The translations under genes and the position numbers were made by a program. From the NCBI RefSeq assembly GCF_007859275.1, contig NZ_VOHC01000021.1, positions 310,001 to 374,000 on the forward strand: DNA of 64,000 bases, in the 5' to 3' direction. The notes under the pieces were generated by a model. The model was not told the DNA's origin and did not search any database. It worked only from the letters and a program-made list of their open reading frames with translations. Every line of letters starts with the position of its first letter. Position 1 is the first letter of the stretch. Below, piece after piece: positions 1-8,131 of the stretch. Source of the DNA: Planomicrobium sp. CPCC 101079. GTDB lineage: Bacteria > Bacillota > Bacilli > Bacillales_A > Planococcaceae.

Positions 1-24
1 AAAACTTCGGGCATTGATTGTGCT

Positions 25-53
25 TTTCCAATCTTTCGACACTTTGTTATAAT
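25..53 (+). promoter_or_regulatory. Probable sigma-A promoter of the yjcG-yjcF genes
   Basis: A perfect -10 TATAAT lies at 48-53 with a weak -35 (TTTCCA) 17 bp upstream. The first start codon is about 40 bp downstream, behind an AGGAGG ribosome site. Confidence 0.6.
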
Positions 54-93
54 GAAAACAGTAAATGATTTCAATTGATTAGGAGGCTATTTT

Positions 94-612
94 ATGAAAT
101 ATGGCGTTGTTGCATTTCCATCAAAAAAATTACAGGATTTAGCCAATTCTTATCGAAAACGCTATGATCCGCATTATGAGCAGATCACCCCTCACATGAC
201 ATTGAAAGATGCATTTGAAGCGGATGATAACCAAATCAAAGAAATATCCGATGAAATTGCAAAGATTGCAAAACGCCATCGACCTTTCCAATTGCGTGCT
301 TCCCGCGTCAGTTCTTTTTCACCATTGACCAACACGTTGTTTTTCAAGGTTGATCCAACCCCAGAAATTTTGGCGATCCATAAAGATTTGCATTCAGAGC
401 CTTTTAGCAAAGAAACAAAGTATACGTATGTGCCGCATATAACCATTGCACAAAAAATGTCTGATGCAGAACACGCTGATGTTTTTGGGCAATTAAAAAT
501 GGCGGGAGTTGACCACGAAGAAATCATCGACCGGATTCACCTGCTTTATCAATTGGAAGATGGTTCTTGGACAGTTTTTGATACATTCCGTTTAACTGGA
601 GATGAGCAATAG
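94..612 (+). CDS. yjcG: 2H phosphoesterase / 2'-5' RNA ligase-like protein (YjcG family)
   Basis: 172 aa soluble protein of the 2H phosphoesterase superfamily, resembling B. subtilis YjcG. Two H-x-T/I motifs are visible, HMTL near residue 34 and HITI near residue 110. These are the paired His-containing motifs that define the fold and its active site. The natural substrate of YjcG is not established; 2H enzymes act on 2',3'-cyclic or 2'-5' phosphodiester bonds. ATG follows an AGGAGG site. It is directly followed by the acetyltransferase gene with no gap, as in the B. subtilis yjc cluster, so the two are probably co-transcribed. Confidence 0.85.
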   Translation: MKYGVVAFPSKKLQDLANSYRKRYDPHYEQITPHMTLKDAFEADDNQIKEISDEIAKIAKRHRPFQLRASRVSSFSPLTNTLFFKVDPTPEILAIHKDLHSEPFSKETKYTYVPHITIAQKMSDAEHADVFGQLKMAGVDHEEIIDRIHLLYQLEDGSWTVFDTFRLTGDEQ

Positions 613-1044
613 TTGCAAAAAGTTAAAGTAGCCACTACCCCTTTAGAAAAAGAACAAGCCATGGAAGTCCGGAGAACCGTGTTTATTGAAGAACAAGGTG
701 TTCCGGCAACTATTGAAATGGATGCGAACGATGCAACAGCGGTCCATTTTGTCGGTTATCAGCTTGAACAGCCGATAGCTGCTGGCCGCATCCGTGAACT
801 GGAGCCAGGCACCGGCAAAGTTGAACGCGTCTGTGTCTTGTCTGAATACCGAGGGCAGCACATCGGTGTCTTGGTCATGGAAGCAATGGAAGAACATGCA
901 CGTACTATTGGAATGAACAAATTAAAATTGAATGCGCAATCATACGCAATTCCTTTTTACGAAAAACTGGGCTATGCCATCACTTCACCAGAATTTTTTG
1001 AAGCTGGCATCTCCCATCGTTCTATGGAAAAAAATATATTATAA
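613..1044 (+). CDS. yjcF: GNAT family N-acetyltransferase (YjcF-like)
   Basis: 143 aa single-domain GNAT acetyltransferase. The acetyl-CoA binding core is visible around residues 70-95 (VERVCVLSEYRGQHIGVLVM), and the end carries the usual FYEKLGY motif followed by a short tail. It would transfer an acetyl group from acetyl-CoA to an unknown amine acceptor in the cytoplasm. The start is TTG, immediately after the stop of the upstream gene, suggesting translational coupling. The acceptor cannot be predicted from sequence. Confidence 0.85.
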   Translation: MQKVKVATTPLEKEQAMEVRRTVFIEEQGVPATIEMDANDATAVHFVGYQLEQPIAAGRIRELEPGTGKVERVCVLSEYRGQHIGVLVMEAMEEHARTIGMNKLKLNAQSYAIPFYEKLGYAITSPEFFEAGISHRSMEKNIL

Positions 1045-1080
1045 AAAGCAGATCAGCTTTATTGGCTGATCTGCTTTTTT
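1043..1080 (+). terminator. Intrinsic terminator after yjcF
   Basis: A 10-bp perfect stem (arms 1048-1057 and 1065-1074) with a 7-nt loop is followed by six T residues. Confidence 0.9.
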
Positions 1081-1321
1081 ATTTCAGTATTCCCACCGCC
1101 TAAGGTTTAGGCTCAAACCTGGCAAAACAACGAGTGGAAATGGAAGAAAGAATCGAACAAGCAGCTGGCTTCCTCCCTGTTTCTCCTCTACATGGTTGAA
1201 TTCTTTGGCATGACGGCTCACAGCTTTCTGCTCCATTAAGGGAGCAAGCAGCGAAGACGCCAGCGGTGCAGCCAGGCGACATAATACCAACTCAACTATT
1301 CATAAAGTTCCTCGATAAGAT
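1081..1321. repeat. Non-coding block, possible dispersed repeat or MITE remnant
   Basis: About 240 bp between two terminators with no ribosome site and no convincing gene. A 68-codon open frame on the minus strand lacks any Shine-Dalgarno and has a Leu/Arg/Pro-rich composition unlike the neighbouring proteins. The ends look weakly inverted: GTATT then CGCCT at the left (about 1088-1103), and the same words on the opposite strand at the right (about 1277-1292). I have an impression of similar blocks in other Bacilli genomes but cannot confirm it here. Confidence 0.35.
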
Positions 1322-1357
1322 AAAAGCAGCTCTGCCTCATCGGCAGAGCTGCTTTTA
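1322..1357 (-). terminator. Terminator after fabI
   Basis: 15-bp GC-rich perfect stem with a TCAT loop and T-rich flanks on both strands, just past the fabI stop. Confidence 0.9.
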
Positions 1358-1364
1358 TTAAATC

Positions 1365-2135
1365 TTAAAGAACATGGTAGCCGCTATCGACGTGGATGGT
1401 TTCTCCTGTGATGCCGCGTGACATTTCGCTAAATAGGAACACTGCCGTATCCCCAACTTCTTCTGGAGTTGTGTTACGGTGCAGCGGTGCTTTTTCTTCG
1501 ATTTCATGAAGGATGGTGTTAAAGTCGCTGATCCCTTTTGCAGATAAAGTCCGGATTGGGCCAGAAGAAATGGCATTTACGCGAATGTTATGCTTGCCAA
1601 GATCTGCTGCCAAGTAACGAACTGACATTTCAAGAGATGCTTTTGCAACACCCATCACGTTGTAGTTCGGCATAACGCGCTCGCCGCCGATATACGTTAA
1701 CGCTACAATGCTTCCGCCTTCTGCCATAAGCGGCTTCGCGTATTTCGAAATGATTGTCAAAGAATATGCAGAAATGTTTTGCGCAAGCAAGAATCCGTCT
1801 CTTGATGTATCCGAGAAGTTGCCAGCCAATTCTTCCGTTTTAGCAAAGGCGATGCAATGAGCCAGGCCGTGAATCGTCCCGACTTCTTCTTTAATGGTTT
1901 CGAAGCATCGTTCTACATCCTCATCGCTCGTTACGTCACACGGCAAAACGAGGTCGTGGTTGCCATCAAGCGTCGCAACCAAATCGCGTACTGATTTTTC
2001 AAAGCGCTCCCCGGCATATGTAAAAATTAGGCGAGCACCTGACTGGTCAAGTGACCGGGCAATTCCCCATGCAATACTGCGTTTGTTTGCAACACCCATA
2101 ATAACAAAAGTTTTTCCTGCTAATGATATCGACAT
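1365..2135 (-). CDS. fabI: Enoyl-[acyl-carrier-protein] reductase FabI
   Basis: 256 aa, the usual FabI length. It catalyses the last step of each fatty-acid elongation cycle, the NAD(P)H-dependent reduction of trans-2-enoyl-ACP, in the cytoplasm. It is a short-chain dehydrogenase fold: an N-terminal nucleotide-binding region (GVANKRSIAWGIA, residues about 14-26) and the FabI-type Tyr-x6-Lys catalytic signature (YNVMGVAK, about residues 157-164). It is a single-gene unit with its own terminator. A FapR-type operator overlaps the promoter, so expression probably follows malonyl-CoA. FabI is the target of triclosan-like inhibitors in relatives. Confidence 0.97.
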   Translation of the reverse strand: MSISLAGKTFVIMGVANKRSIAWGIARSLDQSGARLIFTYAGERFEKSVRDLVATLDGNHDLVLPCDVTSDEDVERCFETIKEEVGTIHGLAHCIAFAKTEELAGNFSDTSRDGFLLAQNISAYSLTIISKYAKPLMAEGGSIVALTYIGGERVMPNYNVMGVAKASLEMSVRYLAADLGKHNIRVNAISSGPIRTLSAKGISDFNTILHEIEEKAPLHRNTTPEEVGDTAVFLFSEMSRGITGETIHVDSGYHVL

Positions 2136-2166
2136 TCCGATTCCTCCTGCACTATTATTATCTCAA

Positions 2167-2186
2167 TTTATTACCTGGTGCTAATA
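2167..2186 (-). promoter_or_regulatory. FapR operator upstream of fabI
   Basis: TTTATTACCTGGTGCTAATA matches the FapR operator pattern (TTAGTACCTGGTACTAA) with imperfect dyad symmetry about ACCTGGT. It overlaps the likely -35 and spacer of the fabI promoter (TTAGCA, 16 bp, GATAAT on the minus strand). FapR represses fatty-acid genes and is released by malonyl-CoA. Confidence 0.8.
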
Positions 2187-2201
2187 TTACCTTATAAAAA
2201 A

Positions 2202-2224
2202 GAAAAGTGCAATTCGCACTTTTC
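2202..2224 (-). terminator. Hairpin at the mgtE 3' end
   Basis: Perfect inverted repeat GAAAAGTGC / GCACTTTTC, followed on the minus strand by TTTTTTATAAGG. The hairpin abuts the mgtE stop codon. Confidence 0.75.
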
Positions 2225-3594
2225 TAGAGCTGGCTTAAAAATGTGGTCGCTAAGCCAAGATAAATCAAAATTGAAATGATGTCATTTAAAGTCGTGATGA
2301 AAGGTCCCGAAGCGACAGCTGGATCAATTTTCATCCGGTGAATCAACAACGGGATAAAAGAACCGGCAAGCGTCGCCACAAAAATAGACCCCATGACAGC
2401 TGTGCCGACCAACACACCGATCAGCAATTCGCCTTTCCAGAAGTAAACGAGGCCAATGACCACTATTCCACAAACTACACCCGTGATCAATCCCGTTCCG
2501 GCTTCTCTCAACAGCAGTTTGACCTTGCTTTCCTCTTCAATATCTCCTGTAGCAATACCGCGGACTGCTACGGCGAGTGCTTGTGTACCGCTATTTCCGG
2601 CCATGCCGGCAATAAGCGGGATAAAAACCGCAAGCAGCGCCACTTGATCCAACGTTGCTTCAAAAAGCCCCATCAAATTAGCAGTAAGCATACCCAGGAA
2701 TGTCAATAAAATCAGCCAAGGCAATCGTTTTTTCGCAGCAGTGAAGGGTCCTTTATCAAAGTTGTCCATATCAGTGACCCCAGCAAGTTTGGAATAGTCA
2801 TCAGATGCTTCTTCATCCAAAACGTCAATAATATCATCGACCGTGATGATGCCCAGCAAATGATTTTGGAAATCCACAACCGGCATTGCCAAGAAATCAT
2901 AATCTTTGATCATCCGGGCAACTTCTTCCTGGTCTTCTCCAACCGAAACACTAACAACTCGTTCACTCATGATGGCAGAAATGAGCGTGTCTTCATCTGC
3001 GATGATTAAATCACGCAATGTGACAATCCCTGTCAATTTGCGCTCGCCGTCAATAACAAAAACATAATAAATAGTTTCTGCATTTGGCGCAGCATTTCTC
3101 AGGATGTTCATAGCTGATCGAACAGTGGAATTTTGTGGGATAGCCACAAATTCTGTCGTCATAATAGATCCGGCTGTATATTCTTCGTAATGCAGTAAGT
3201 CTTTTATTTGTCTGGCAGACTCTTTATCCATGATCGACAAATAAGTGGCCACTTGTTCTTTGTTAAGGTTATTAAGAACGTCCACTGCATCGTCTGTCGA
3301 CATATTCGAAAGCATATCGGCAGCGTATATCGAATTGAGTTCTTTAAAAAACTCTTCGTATTCTTCATCGTCCAGATCAATGGCCGCAAAAATGAGGGCC
3401 ATTTCCTTCGGAGAGAGATACTGATACAGCAGTTCGCGCATTTCCGGTTCGGCTTTTTCATAAAATACAGCTTGATCGTATGGATGGTATGATAAAAACT
3501 CTTCCCTGAACGCTTCAACTTCCCCGCGTTCTAATAACTCCATCAACAGTTCTTCGTTCAATTCTTCATCGCGTACTGTTTTTTCTTCAATCAT
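2224..3594 (-). CDS. mgtE: Magnesium transporter MgtE
   Basis: 456 aa, full length for MgtE, the Mg2+-gated channel/transporter of the inner membrane. Order: an acidic superhelical N domain (about 1-135, rich in Asp/Glu), a pair of CBS domains (about 140-260; VAIPQNSTVRSAMN and ITVDDIIDVLDEE), the plug helix, then five transmembrane segments (about 285-455). The pore sequence GNSGTQALAVAVRG is present. Mg2+ binding between the N and CBS domains closes the channel. It is transcribed alone. I see no room for an M-box riboswitch in the roughly 100 bp before the divergent prpE gene. Confidence 0.95.
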   Translation of the reverse strand: MIEEKTVRDEELNEELLMELLERGEVEAFREEFLSYHPYDQAVFYEKAEPEMRELLYQYLSPKEMALIFAAIDLDDEEYEEFFKELNSIYAADMLSNMSTDDAVDVLNNLNKEQVATYLSIMDKESARQIKDLLHYEEYTAGSIMTTEFVAIPQNSTVRSAMNILRNAAPNAETIYYVFVIDGERKLTGIVTLRDLIIADEDTLISAIMSERVVSVSVGEDQEEVARMIKDYDFLAMPVVDFQNHLLGIITVDDIIDVLDEEASDDYSKLAGVTDMDNFDKGPFTAAKKRLPWLILLTFLGMLTANLMGLFEATLDQVALLAVFIPLIAGMAGNSGTQALAVAVRGIATGDIEEESKVKLLLREAGTGLITGVVCGIVVIGLVYFWKGELLIGVLVGTAVMGSIFVATLAGSFIPLLIHRMKIDPAVASGPFITTLNDIISILIYLGLATTFLSQL

Positions 3595-3695
3595 GTATGC
3601 TCCCTCCTTTCAAGTGTTTAACTTCCTGCTTTTGTATTCTATACGTTACACTATGTCTATGTACAGAGGCAATTTTGATCTATGAGGTGATTCGA

Positions 3696-4433
3696 TTGAA
3701 ATACGACATCATTGGCGATATTCATGGGTGTTATGCCGAACTTCTCGAGCTTCTCCACGTACTAGGCTATGAAAAAAGGAAAGGCCAATTTGTCCATCAG
3801 GAAGGGCGCCAGCTTGTTTTTGTCGGCGACGCAATGGATCGGGGACCTGACTCGCTTGCCGTACTGCGTTTATTGTTTTCAATGCAAGATAACCGCACCC
3901 TCTATTATTGCCCCGGCAATCATTGCAATAAACTTTATCGTTTTTTTAAAGGCAACCGCGTCCAATTAACCCATGGGTTAGAAACGACAATCAATGAATG
4001 GCACCGCTTGCCCAAAAAAGAACAACAGCAATTCCGCTCCCGCTATTTGCGGTTTTATGAAGAATTGCCCCTATACCTGGAATTTGAAGGCGGCCTGGTT
4101 GTCGCCCATGCTGGCATCAAAGATGACATGATAGGTAAGCCTATCAGCAAAAACATTGCCGCTTTTGTGCTATATGGCGATACAACTGGAAAAGTCGATG
4201 CATTCGGCCGTCCAGTCAGAAGAGATTGGGCACAATCCTATAAAGGGGACAAATGGATTGTTTATGGACATACACCTACAGAAGAACCATATATCCTAAA
4301 CAATACTGCAAACATTGACACCGGCTGCGTGTTCGGCGGCTCCCTTACTGCATTCCGGTATCCTGAGAAAACGATTGCTGCCGTCCCTTCCTTTCAACCA
4401 TATCAGCCCGACCGCTTCCATAAATTCACTTAA
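3696..4433 (+). CDS. prpE: Bis(5'-nucleosyl)-tetraphosphatase PrpE
   Basis: 245 aa from the TTG at 3696, which follows GAGGTG and matches the known length of B. subtilis PrpE (244 aa). The frame is open to 3597, but that extension lacks a ribosome site. Metallophosphatase motifs are complete: GDIHG near residue 6, GDAMDRGPDS near 45, GNH near 75, VVAHAG near 135 and YGHTP near 190. It hydrolyses Ap4A-type dinucleotides and in relatives has protein phosphatase activity. Its TAA stop overlaps the TAA of the convergent pseudouridine synthase gene in a shared TTAA at 4430-4433. Confidence 0.92.
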   Translation: MKYDIIGDIHGCYAELLELLHVLGYEKRKGQFVHQEGRQLVFVGDAMDRGPDSLAVLRLLFSMQDNRTLYYCPGNHCNKLYRFFKGNRVQLTHGLETTINEWHRLPKKEQQQFRSRYLRFYEELPLYLEFEGGLVVAHAGIKDDMIGKPISKNIAAFVLYGDTTGKVDAFGRPVRRDWAQSYKGDKWIVYGHTPTEEPYILNNTANIDTGCVFGGSLTAFRYPEKTIAAVPSFQPYQPDRFHKFT

Positions 4434-5305
4434 AGCAGCTTTGCCATATCCCCATTCAACGGTGAAGCAAAGCTCAACAGCTTTCCGGTCGTCGGATGGA
4501 TCAGTTCCAATTCACCGCAATGAAGCGCTTGGCGGGCTATCAGATCCCGCTTGCCGCCGTAAAGATCATCACCGAGCAGCGGGTGGCCGATATGGGAAAG
4601 ATGAACCCTGATTTGGTGGGTCCGGCCAGTGTTAAGCTGGAGTTTCACATGCGAATAGCCATCAAAATGGCGCAATACCTGCACTTGCGTTTCTGCAAAT
4701 TGGCCGTCTTGGCGCACTTCTCTTTCAATGATGCTGGTGCTTTTTCTGCCGATCGGTTCTGTAATGACAAGTTCCGTTTTCTCTAGCTGGCCATGGACAA
4801 GCGCTTGATACCGCCGTTTCATCTTTTTTTCCTGCTGCTGCATGGAAAGCATATGATGAATATGGCGGTTTTTTGCGATACACACAAGACCCGAAGTATC
4901 ACGGTCAAGGCGCGTGGCGATATGAAGGGTTGCGGGAATGCCCTGGTCTTCAAAATACTTCGCCACAATATTGGCAAGGCTTCCTGTCGGATGTTCACGC
5001 GACGGAATCGTATTTTGGACCGGCGGCTTATCGATGATCAGCAAGGCTTCATCTTCATACACGACCTTTAGCGGCCCTTCCTCTGCAATCAATCCCTCTC
5101 CACGTTCTTCGTTCGGAAAAATAACGGTCACGGCATCATCTTTTTCCAAGACATGCCGGACCGTTACTTCCTTGCCGTTCACTAAAATTCGGCCGCCGCT
5201 ATACTTGACAGATGCCAGCGTCCGCTTGGAAATCCCCCAGCCGCTTAATGCTTCCCGAAGGAGTATGGAATCCGCGGCGACATAAGTTAATTGAAATGGT
5301 TTCAT
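4430..5305 (-). CDS. RluA/RluD-family 23S rRNA pseudouridine synthase (YjbO-like)
   Basis: 291 aa from the ATG at 5305, preceded by AAAGGTGG. An N-terminal S4-like RNA-binding region (about 15-75, including GGRILVNGKEVTVRH) precedes the RluA-type catalytic domain. The catalytic motif TRLDRDTSGL (about residues 135-145) contains the essential Asp, and GRTHQIRVHL follows near residue 230. It isomerises specific uridines in rRNA. It is the third gene of a relQ-nadK-yjbO operon, with only 11 bp separating it from nadK, as in B. subtilis. The exact target uridines cannot be read from sequence. Confidence 0.92.
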   Translation of the reverse strand: MKPFQLTYVAADSILLREALSGWGISKRTLASVKYSGGRILVNGKEVTVRHVLEKDDAVTVIFPNEERGEGLIAEEGPLKVVYEDEALLIIDKPPVQNTIPSREHPTGSLANIVAKYFEDQGIPATLHIATRLDRDTSGLVCIAKNRHIHHMLSMQQQEKKMKRRYQALVHGQLEKTELVITEPIGRKSTSIIEREVRQDGQFAETQVQVLRHFDGYSHVKLQLNTGRTHQIRVHLSHIGHPLLGDDLYGGKRDLIARQALHCGELELIHPTTGKLLSFASPLNGDMAKLL

Positions 5306-5316
5306 TTTTTCCACCT

Positions 5317-6117
5317 TTATTTATCGTTGTCAATGAAAGAATCATGGACCCGTTTCCAAAACGGGAACGCACGGAAGCGAGCGAATCGGACTTTTTCATC
5401 AGCTACTCTATACTCAATCGATTTAACATCTTTATGAAGCAACTGGATATGGTCGATTGTCACCATAAAATCAGGTGCTTTTACTGGGCGCAGCACGCAT
5501 CGGTGATGAGCAGGCAAGACTAGCGGCGATCCCACTGTACGGAACACTCGATTATTAATGGACGCCATTTCGGTCAGCTGCATCGCCTGCAGGGACGGAT
5601 GGATAATGGCCCCGCCTAAAGCTTTGTTGTAGGCCGTGCTTCCAGAAGGAGTTGACATGCATAAGCCGTCGCCTCTGAAACGTTCAAAATGGCTTTCATT
5701 CAAAAAGACATCCATAACAAGCGTCACTTCAGGAGACTTCACTGTAGATTCATTTAAAGCAAGATAAACGGCCGGCTTTTCGGAATTCTGGTAGTGGACA
5801 CTCACTTCCACTAATGGATACTCAATAACTTCGTAATCTTTTTTGGCAATAGACAATACCAGCTTTTCGATCTCAATAGGCTTCCAATCTGCATAAAATC
5901 CGAGATGTCCGGTATGTATACCGACAAAAGCTACGGTATCCAACTGGTCTTTGTACTTATGGAAGGCATGAAGCAACGTTCCGTCCCCACCAATTGAAAG
6001 GACTACATCCGGCGCTTCTTCGTCCCATGCCATATCAAAATCTTCTAGATAAGCACGTGCTTTCGCCATTAAATCATTTGAAAGGTCATCAGTTCTGGAT
6101 ATGATAAAAAATTTCAT
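5317..6117 (-). CDS. nadK: NAD kinase
   Basis: 266 aa, typical for Gram-positive NAD kinase (PpnK/NadF). It phosphorylates NAD to NADP in the cytoplasm. The diagnostic GGDGT motif is at about residues 44-48, followed by a conserved GxxGHLGFY segment ([13 protein letters not shown]) and the [21 protein letters not shown] block near residues 150-170. The start ATG overlaps the relQ stop by four bases (ATGA), indicating translational coupling to the alarmone synthetase. Confidence 0.96.
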   Translation of the reverse strand: MKFFIISRTDDLSNDLMAKARAYLEDFDMAWDEEAPDVVLSIGGDGTLLHAFHKYKDQLDTVAFVGIHTGHLGFYADWKPIEIEKLVLSIAKKDYEVIEYPLVEVSVHYQNSEKPAVYLALNESTVKSPEVTLVMDVFLNESHFERFRGDGLCMSTPSGSTAYNKALGGAIIHPSLQAMQLTEMASINNRVFRTVGSPLVLPAHHRCVLRPVKAPDFMVTIDHIQLLHKDVKSIEYRVADEKVRFARFRAFPFWKRVHDSFIDNDK

Positions 6118-6791
6118 TTGTTAGTTTGCTCCCCTTCCCTGTCAGTTGGAAAATGCTTCTTCGCCGATTCTTTGTATTCACTGAAATACGCCTGGGCTTC
6201 CTGGATTTCATCACGAATTTTCGACATTTCTGCATCCAGCTGAAATGCAGCTTCAGCTGCTCGCTGCAGCCGAAGCTTGATCTCTTCCGGAAAAACACCT
6301 TTATACTTGTAATTGAGCGAATGCTCGATTGATGCCCAGAAATTCATTGCCAATGTACGAATTTGGATTTCTACCAGAATCTGCTGTTCGCCATTAATGG
6401 TTTGCACGGGATATTCGACAATAACATGGTAAGAACGGTATCCGCTTTGCTTTTTCTGGGAGATATAATCTTTCTCTTCTACAATCCGAAGATCGTTCCG
6501 TTGCCGCAGCAGTCCAACCACGGTTTCAATATCGCTGACAAACTGGCACATCATCCGAATTCCTGCAATATCCTGAAGTTCATGGGCAAGTTTTTCTGAA
6601 GGTTCAAAGGGAATGCCTTTTTCAAGTGTTTTATCATAAATGCTTGCCAATGGCTTTACGCGGCCCGTGACAAATTCAATCGGCGAATTTGTGTTTTCAG
6701 TTTCAAATTGCCCGCGCATGCCTTTAAATTTTATCTTCAATTCATCTACCGCTTGTTTATATGGTGCTAAAAAACGATCCCATTGACCCAT
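6114..6791 (-). CDS. relQ: Small alarmone synthetase RelQ (GTP pyrophosphokinase)
   Basis: 225 aa from the ATG at 6791, which follows GGGGAGGACCACC and gives the usual N-terminus ([19 protein letters not shown]). An in-frame upstream extension lacks a ribosome site and was not used. The RelA/SpoT synthetase domain is present without a hydrolase domain: GYRSYH near residue 112, [22 protein letters not shown] near 135-155. It makes (p)ppGpp, as does B. subtilis YjbM. It is first in the relQ-nadK-yjbO operon, divergent from the CYTH gene. Confidence 0.95.
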   Translation of the reverse strand: MGQWDRFLAPYKQAVDELKIKFKGMRGQFETENTNSPIEFVTGRVKPLASIYDKTLEKGIPFEPSEKLAHELQDIAGIRMMCQFVSDIETVVGLLRQRNDLRIVEEKDYISQKKQSGYRSYHVIVEYPVQTINGEQQILVEIQIRTLAMNFWASIEHSLNYKYKGVFPEEIKLRLQRAAEAAFQLDAEMSKIRDEIQEAQAYFSEYKESAKKHFPTDREGEQTNK

Positions 6792-6973
6792 AGGTGGTCC
6801 TCCCCGCTTCTTTTTACGCTCGTGAAGCAAGTGCCTCATGAAAATTTCTGCTGCTTCGCAGCTGCCTGCCTTTACACACTCTTCGGCAAGCCTGTTTTTA
6901 CTTCTATCAGTTTTTGCAAAGTATTCTCTTTTATAGCTGACGCTAGTAATATTTTAACACAGCTCTTGCATCG

Positions 6974-7002
6974 TTGCAGTTTGCCGAAAACTATCCGATA
7001 AT
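6974..7002 (+). promoter_or_regulatory. Probable sigma-A promoter of the CYTH gene
   Basis: TTGCAG (6974-6979), 17-bp spacer, GATAAT (6997-7002), 25 bp before the start codon. Confidence 0.6.
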
Positions 7003-7026
7003 AAAATTAACAGAGAGGTGTGTAAA

Positions 7027-7608
7027 ATGACAAAAGAACTTGAAATCGAATTTAAAAATATGCTGACTCAGGAAAAATACGAAGAACTTCTATCTTTTTT
7101 TAAGTTTCAGCCAAGCAATGCTGTGACCCAAGAAAACCAGTATTTTGATACACGCGATTTTCAATTGAAAGAAAAGCGCTGCGCTCTTCGCATTCGGAAG
7201 AAATCGGACCGGTACGAATGCACACTGAAAATTCCGGCTCAAGAAGGAAATTTTGAGATCACAGATCTTTTGACTGCACAAGAAGCGCAAAACATCCAAC
7301 ACGCCGTTTCATTTGATGCCATTGAAGTGCTGCAAGCGCTAACTGAACAAGGTATTGACTGGAAAGCGCTTCGCCCCATCGGCACATTGGTCACTCACCG
7401 CATAGAATTCGAATATAATGGCGGCTTGCTGGTACTGGACCATTCACTTTACAATGGCCAAGAAGATTTCGAGGTTGAGTACGAAGTGACGGATGCAGCC
7501 GCTGGGCAGCAAAAATTCAACCGTTTTTTAACTGAACACGACATACCTGTCCATCCTGCAGATAAAAAAATTGCCCGTTTCATGAAAGCTGCTAAATCGC
7601 AATTTTAA
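7027..7608 (+). CDS. yjbK: CYTH domain protein (YjbK-like)
   Basis: 193 aa. Start chosen as the ATG at 7027, 6 nt after GAGAGGTG; the in-frame GTG at 7018 overlaps that site. The CYTH signature ExExK (ELEIEFK) is at residues 3-9, followed by alternating charged strands (ALRIRKK, YECTLKIP, FEVEYEV) that form the triphosphate tunnel. Members bind or hydrolyse inorganic triphosphate, thiamine triphosphate or nucleotides. The substrate of the Bacillus YjbK group is not settled. It lies divergent from relQ and upstream of the truncated haemoglobin, as in B. subtilis. Confidence 0.88.
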   Translation: MTKELEIEFKNMLTQEKYEELLSFFKFQPSNAVTQENQYFDTRDFQLKEKRCALRIRKKSDRYECTLKIPAQEGNFEITDLLTAQEAQNIQHAVSFDAIEVLQALTEQGIDWKALRPIGTLVTHRIEFEYNGGLLVLDHSLYNGQEDFEVEYEVTDAAAGQQKFNRFLTEHDIPVHPADKKIARFMKAAKSQF

Positions 7609-7671
7609 ACGTTTAATGATCGGAAATTTACAATATTTGCTGTTTTGCCTCTCATGGCTCAGTCGATTTGT

Positions 7672-7700
7672 TTGAGAAATTTCCTCTCCGTTGTTAGAAT
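7672..7700 (+). promoter_or_regulatory. Sigma-A promoter of the yjbI-spxH operon
   Basis: TTGAGA (7672-7677), 17-bp spacer, TAGAAT (7695-7700), with the ATG 30 bp downstream behind AAAGGAG. Confidence 0.7.
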
Positions 7701-7729
7701 GAATTTACAGCTAAAGCAAAGGAGACACA

Positions 7730-8131
7730 ATGATGACTGGAAAACCGATTATTCCGTACGAAGAAATTGGTGCGGAACGCCTGTCACAGTTAATCGATGC
7801 ATTTTATGCTCGTGTGGCACAGCATCCAAAGCTGCAGCCGATCTTTCCTAACGACTTAACCGAAACCGCACGAAAACAAAAACAGTTTATGACACAATAT
7901 TTAGGCGGACCTAATATATATTCAGAAGAACATGGGCATCCACGATTGAAAATGCGCCATCATCCATTCCCTGTCACTCCCGACCGTGCCCAAGCATGGC
8001 TAGAGTGTATGAGCGAAGCGATGGATGAAGTGGGTCTATCAGGCAAGTTTCGTGAGACCTTCTATAATCGCCTTGTTTTGACTGCGCACCATATGGTCAA
8101 TGAACAAGATAGTGAGGAGGAACTGGAGTGA
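7730..8131 (+). CDS. yjbI: Group II truncated haemoglobin (YjbI-like)
   Basis: 133 aa haem-binding 2-on-2 globin. The haem-pocket segment RLKMRHHPFPVTPDRAQAWL (about residues 73-92) contains the expected proximal His region and the PFPVT signature of group II proteins; AFYARV and FMTQYLGGP also fit. B. subtilis YjbI binds oxygen and has been linked to peroxidase-type redox protection. The stop overlaps the GTG of spxH (GTGA), so haemoglobin and Spx adaptor are co-translated. Confidence 0.93.
   Translation: MMTGKPIIPYEEIGAERLSQLIDAFYARVAQHPKLQPIFPNDLTETARKQKQFMTQYLGGPNIYSEEHGHPRLKMRHHPFPVTPDRAQAWLECMSEAMDEVGLSGKFRETFYNRLVLTAHHMVNEQDSEEELE

Noticed and set aside
1084-1290. A 68-codon minus-strand frame in the block before fabI
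   Set aside because: No ribosome site, unusual composition and no recognisable domain. Better explained as non-coding or repeat DNA.
3595-3695. Possible M-box magnesium riboswitch upstream of mgtE
   Set aside because: Only about 100 bp separate mgtE from prpE, with no M-box-like conserved sequence.
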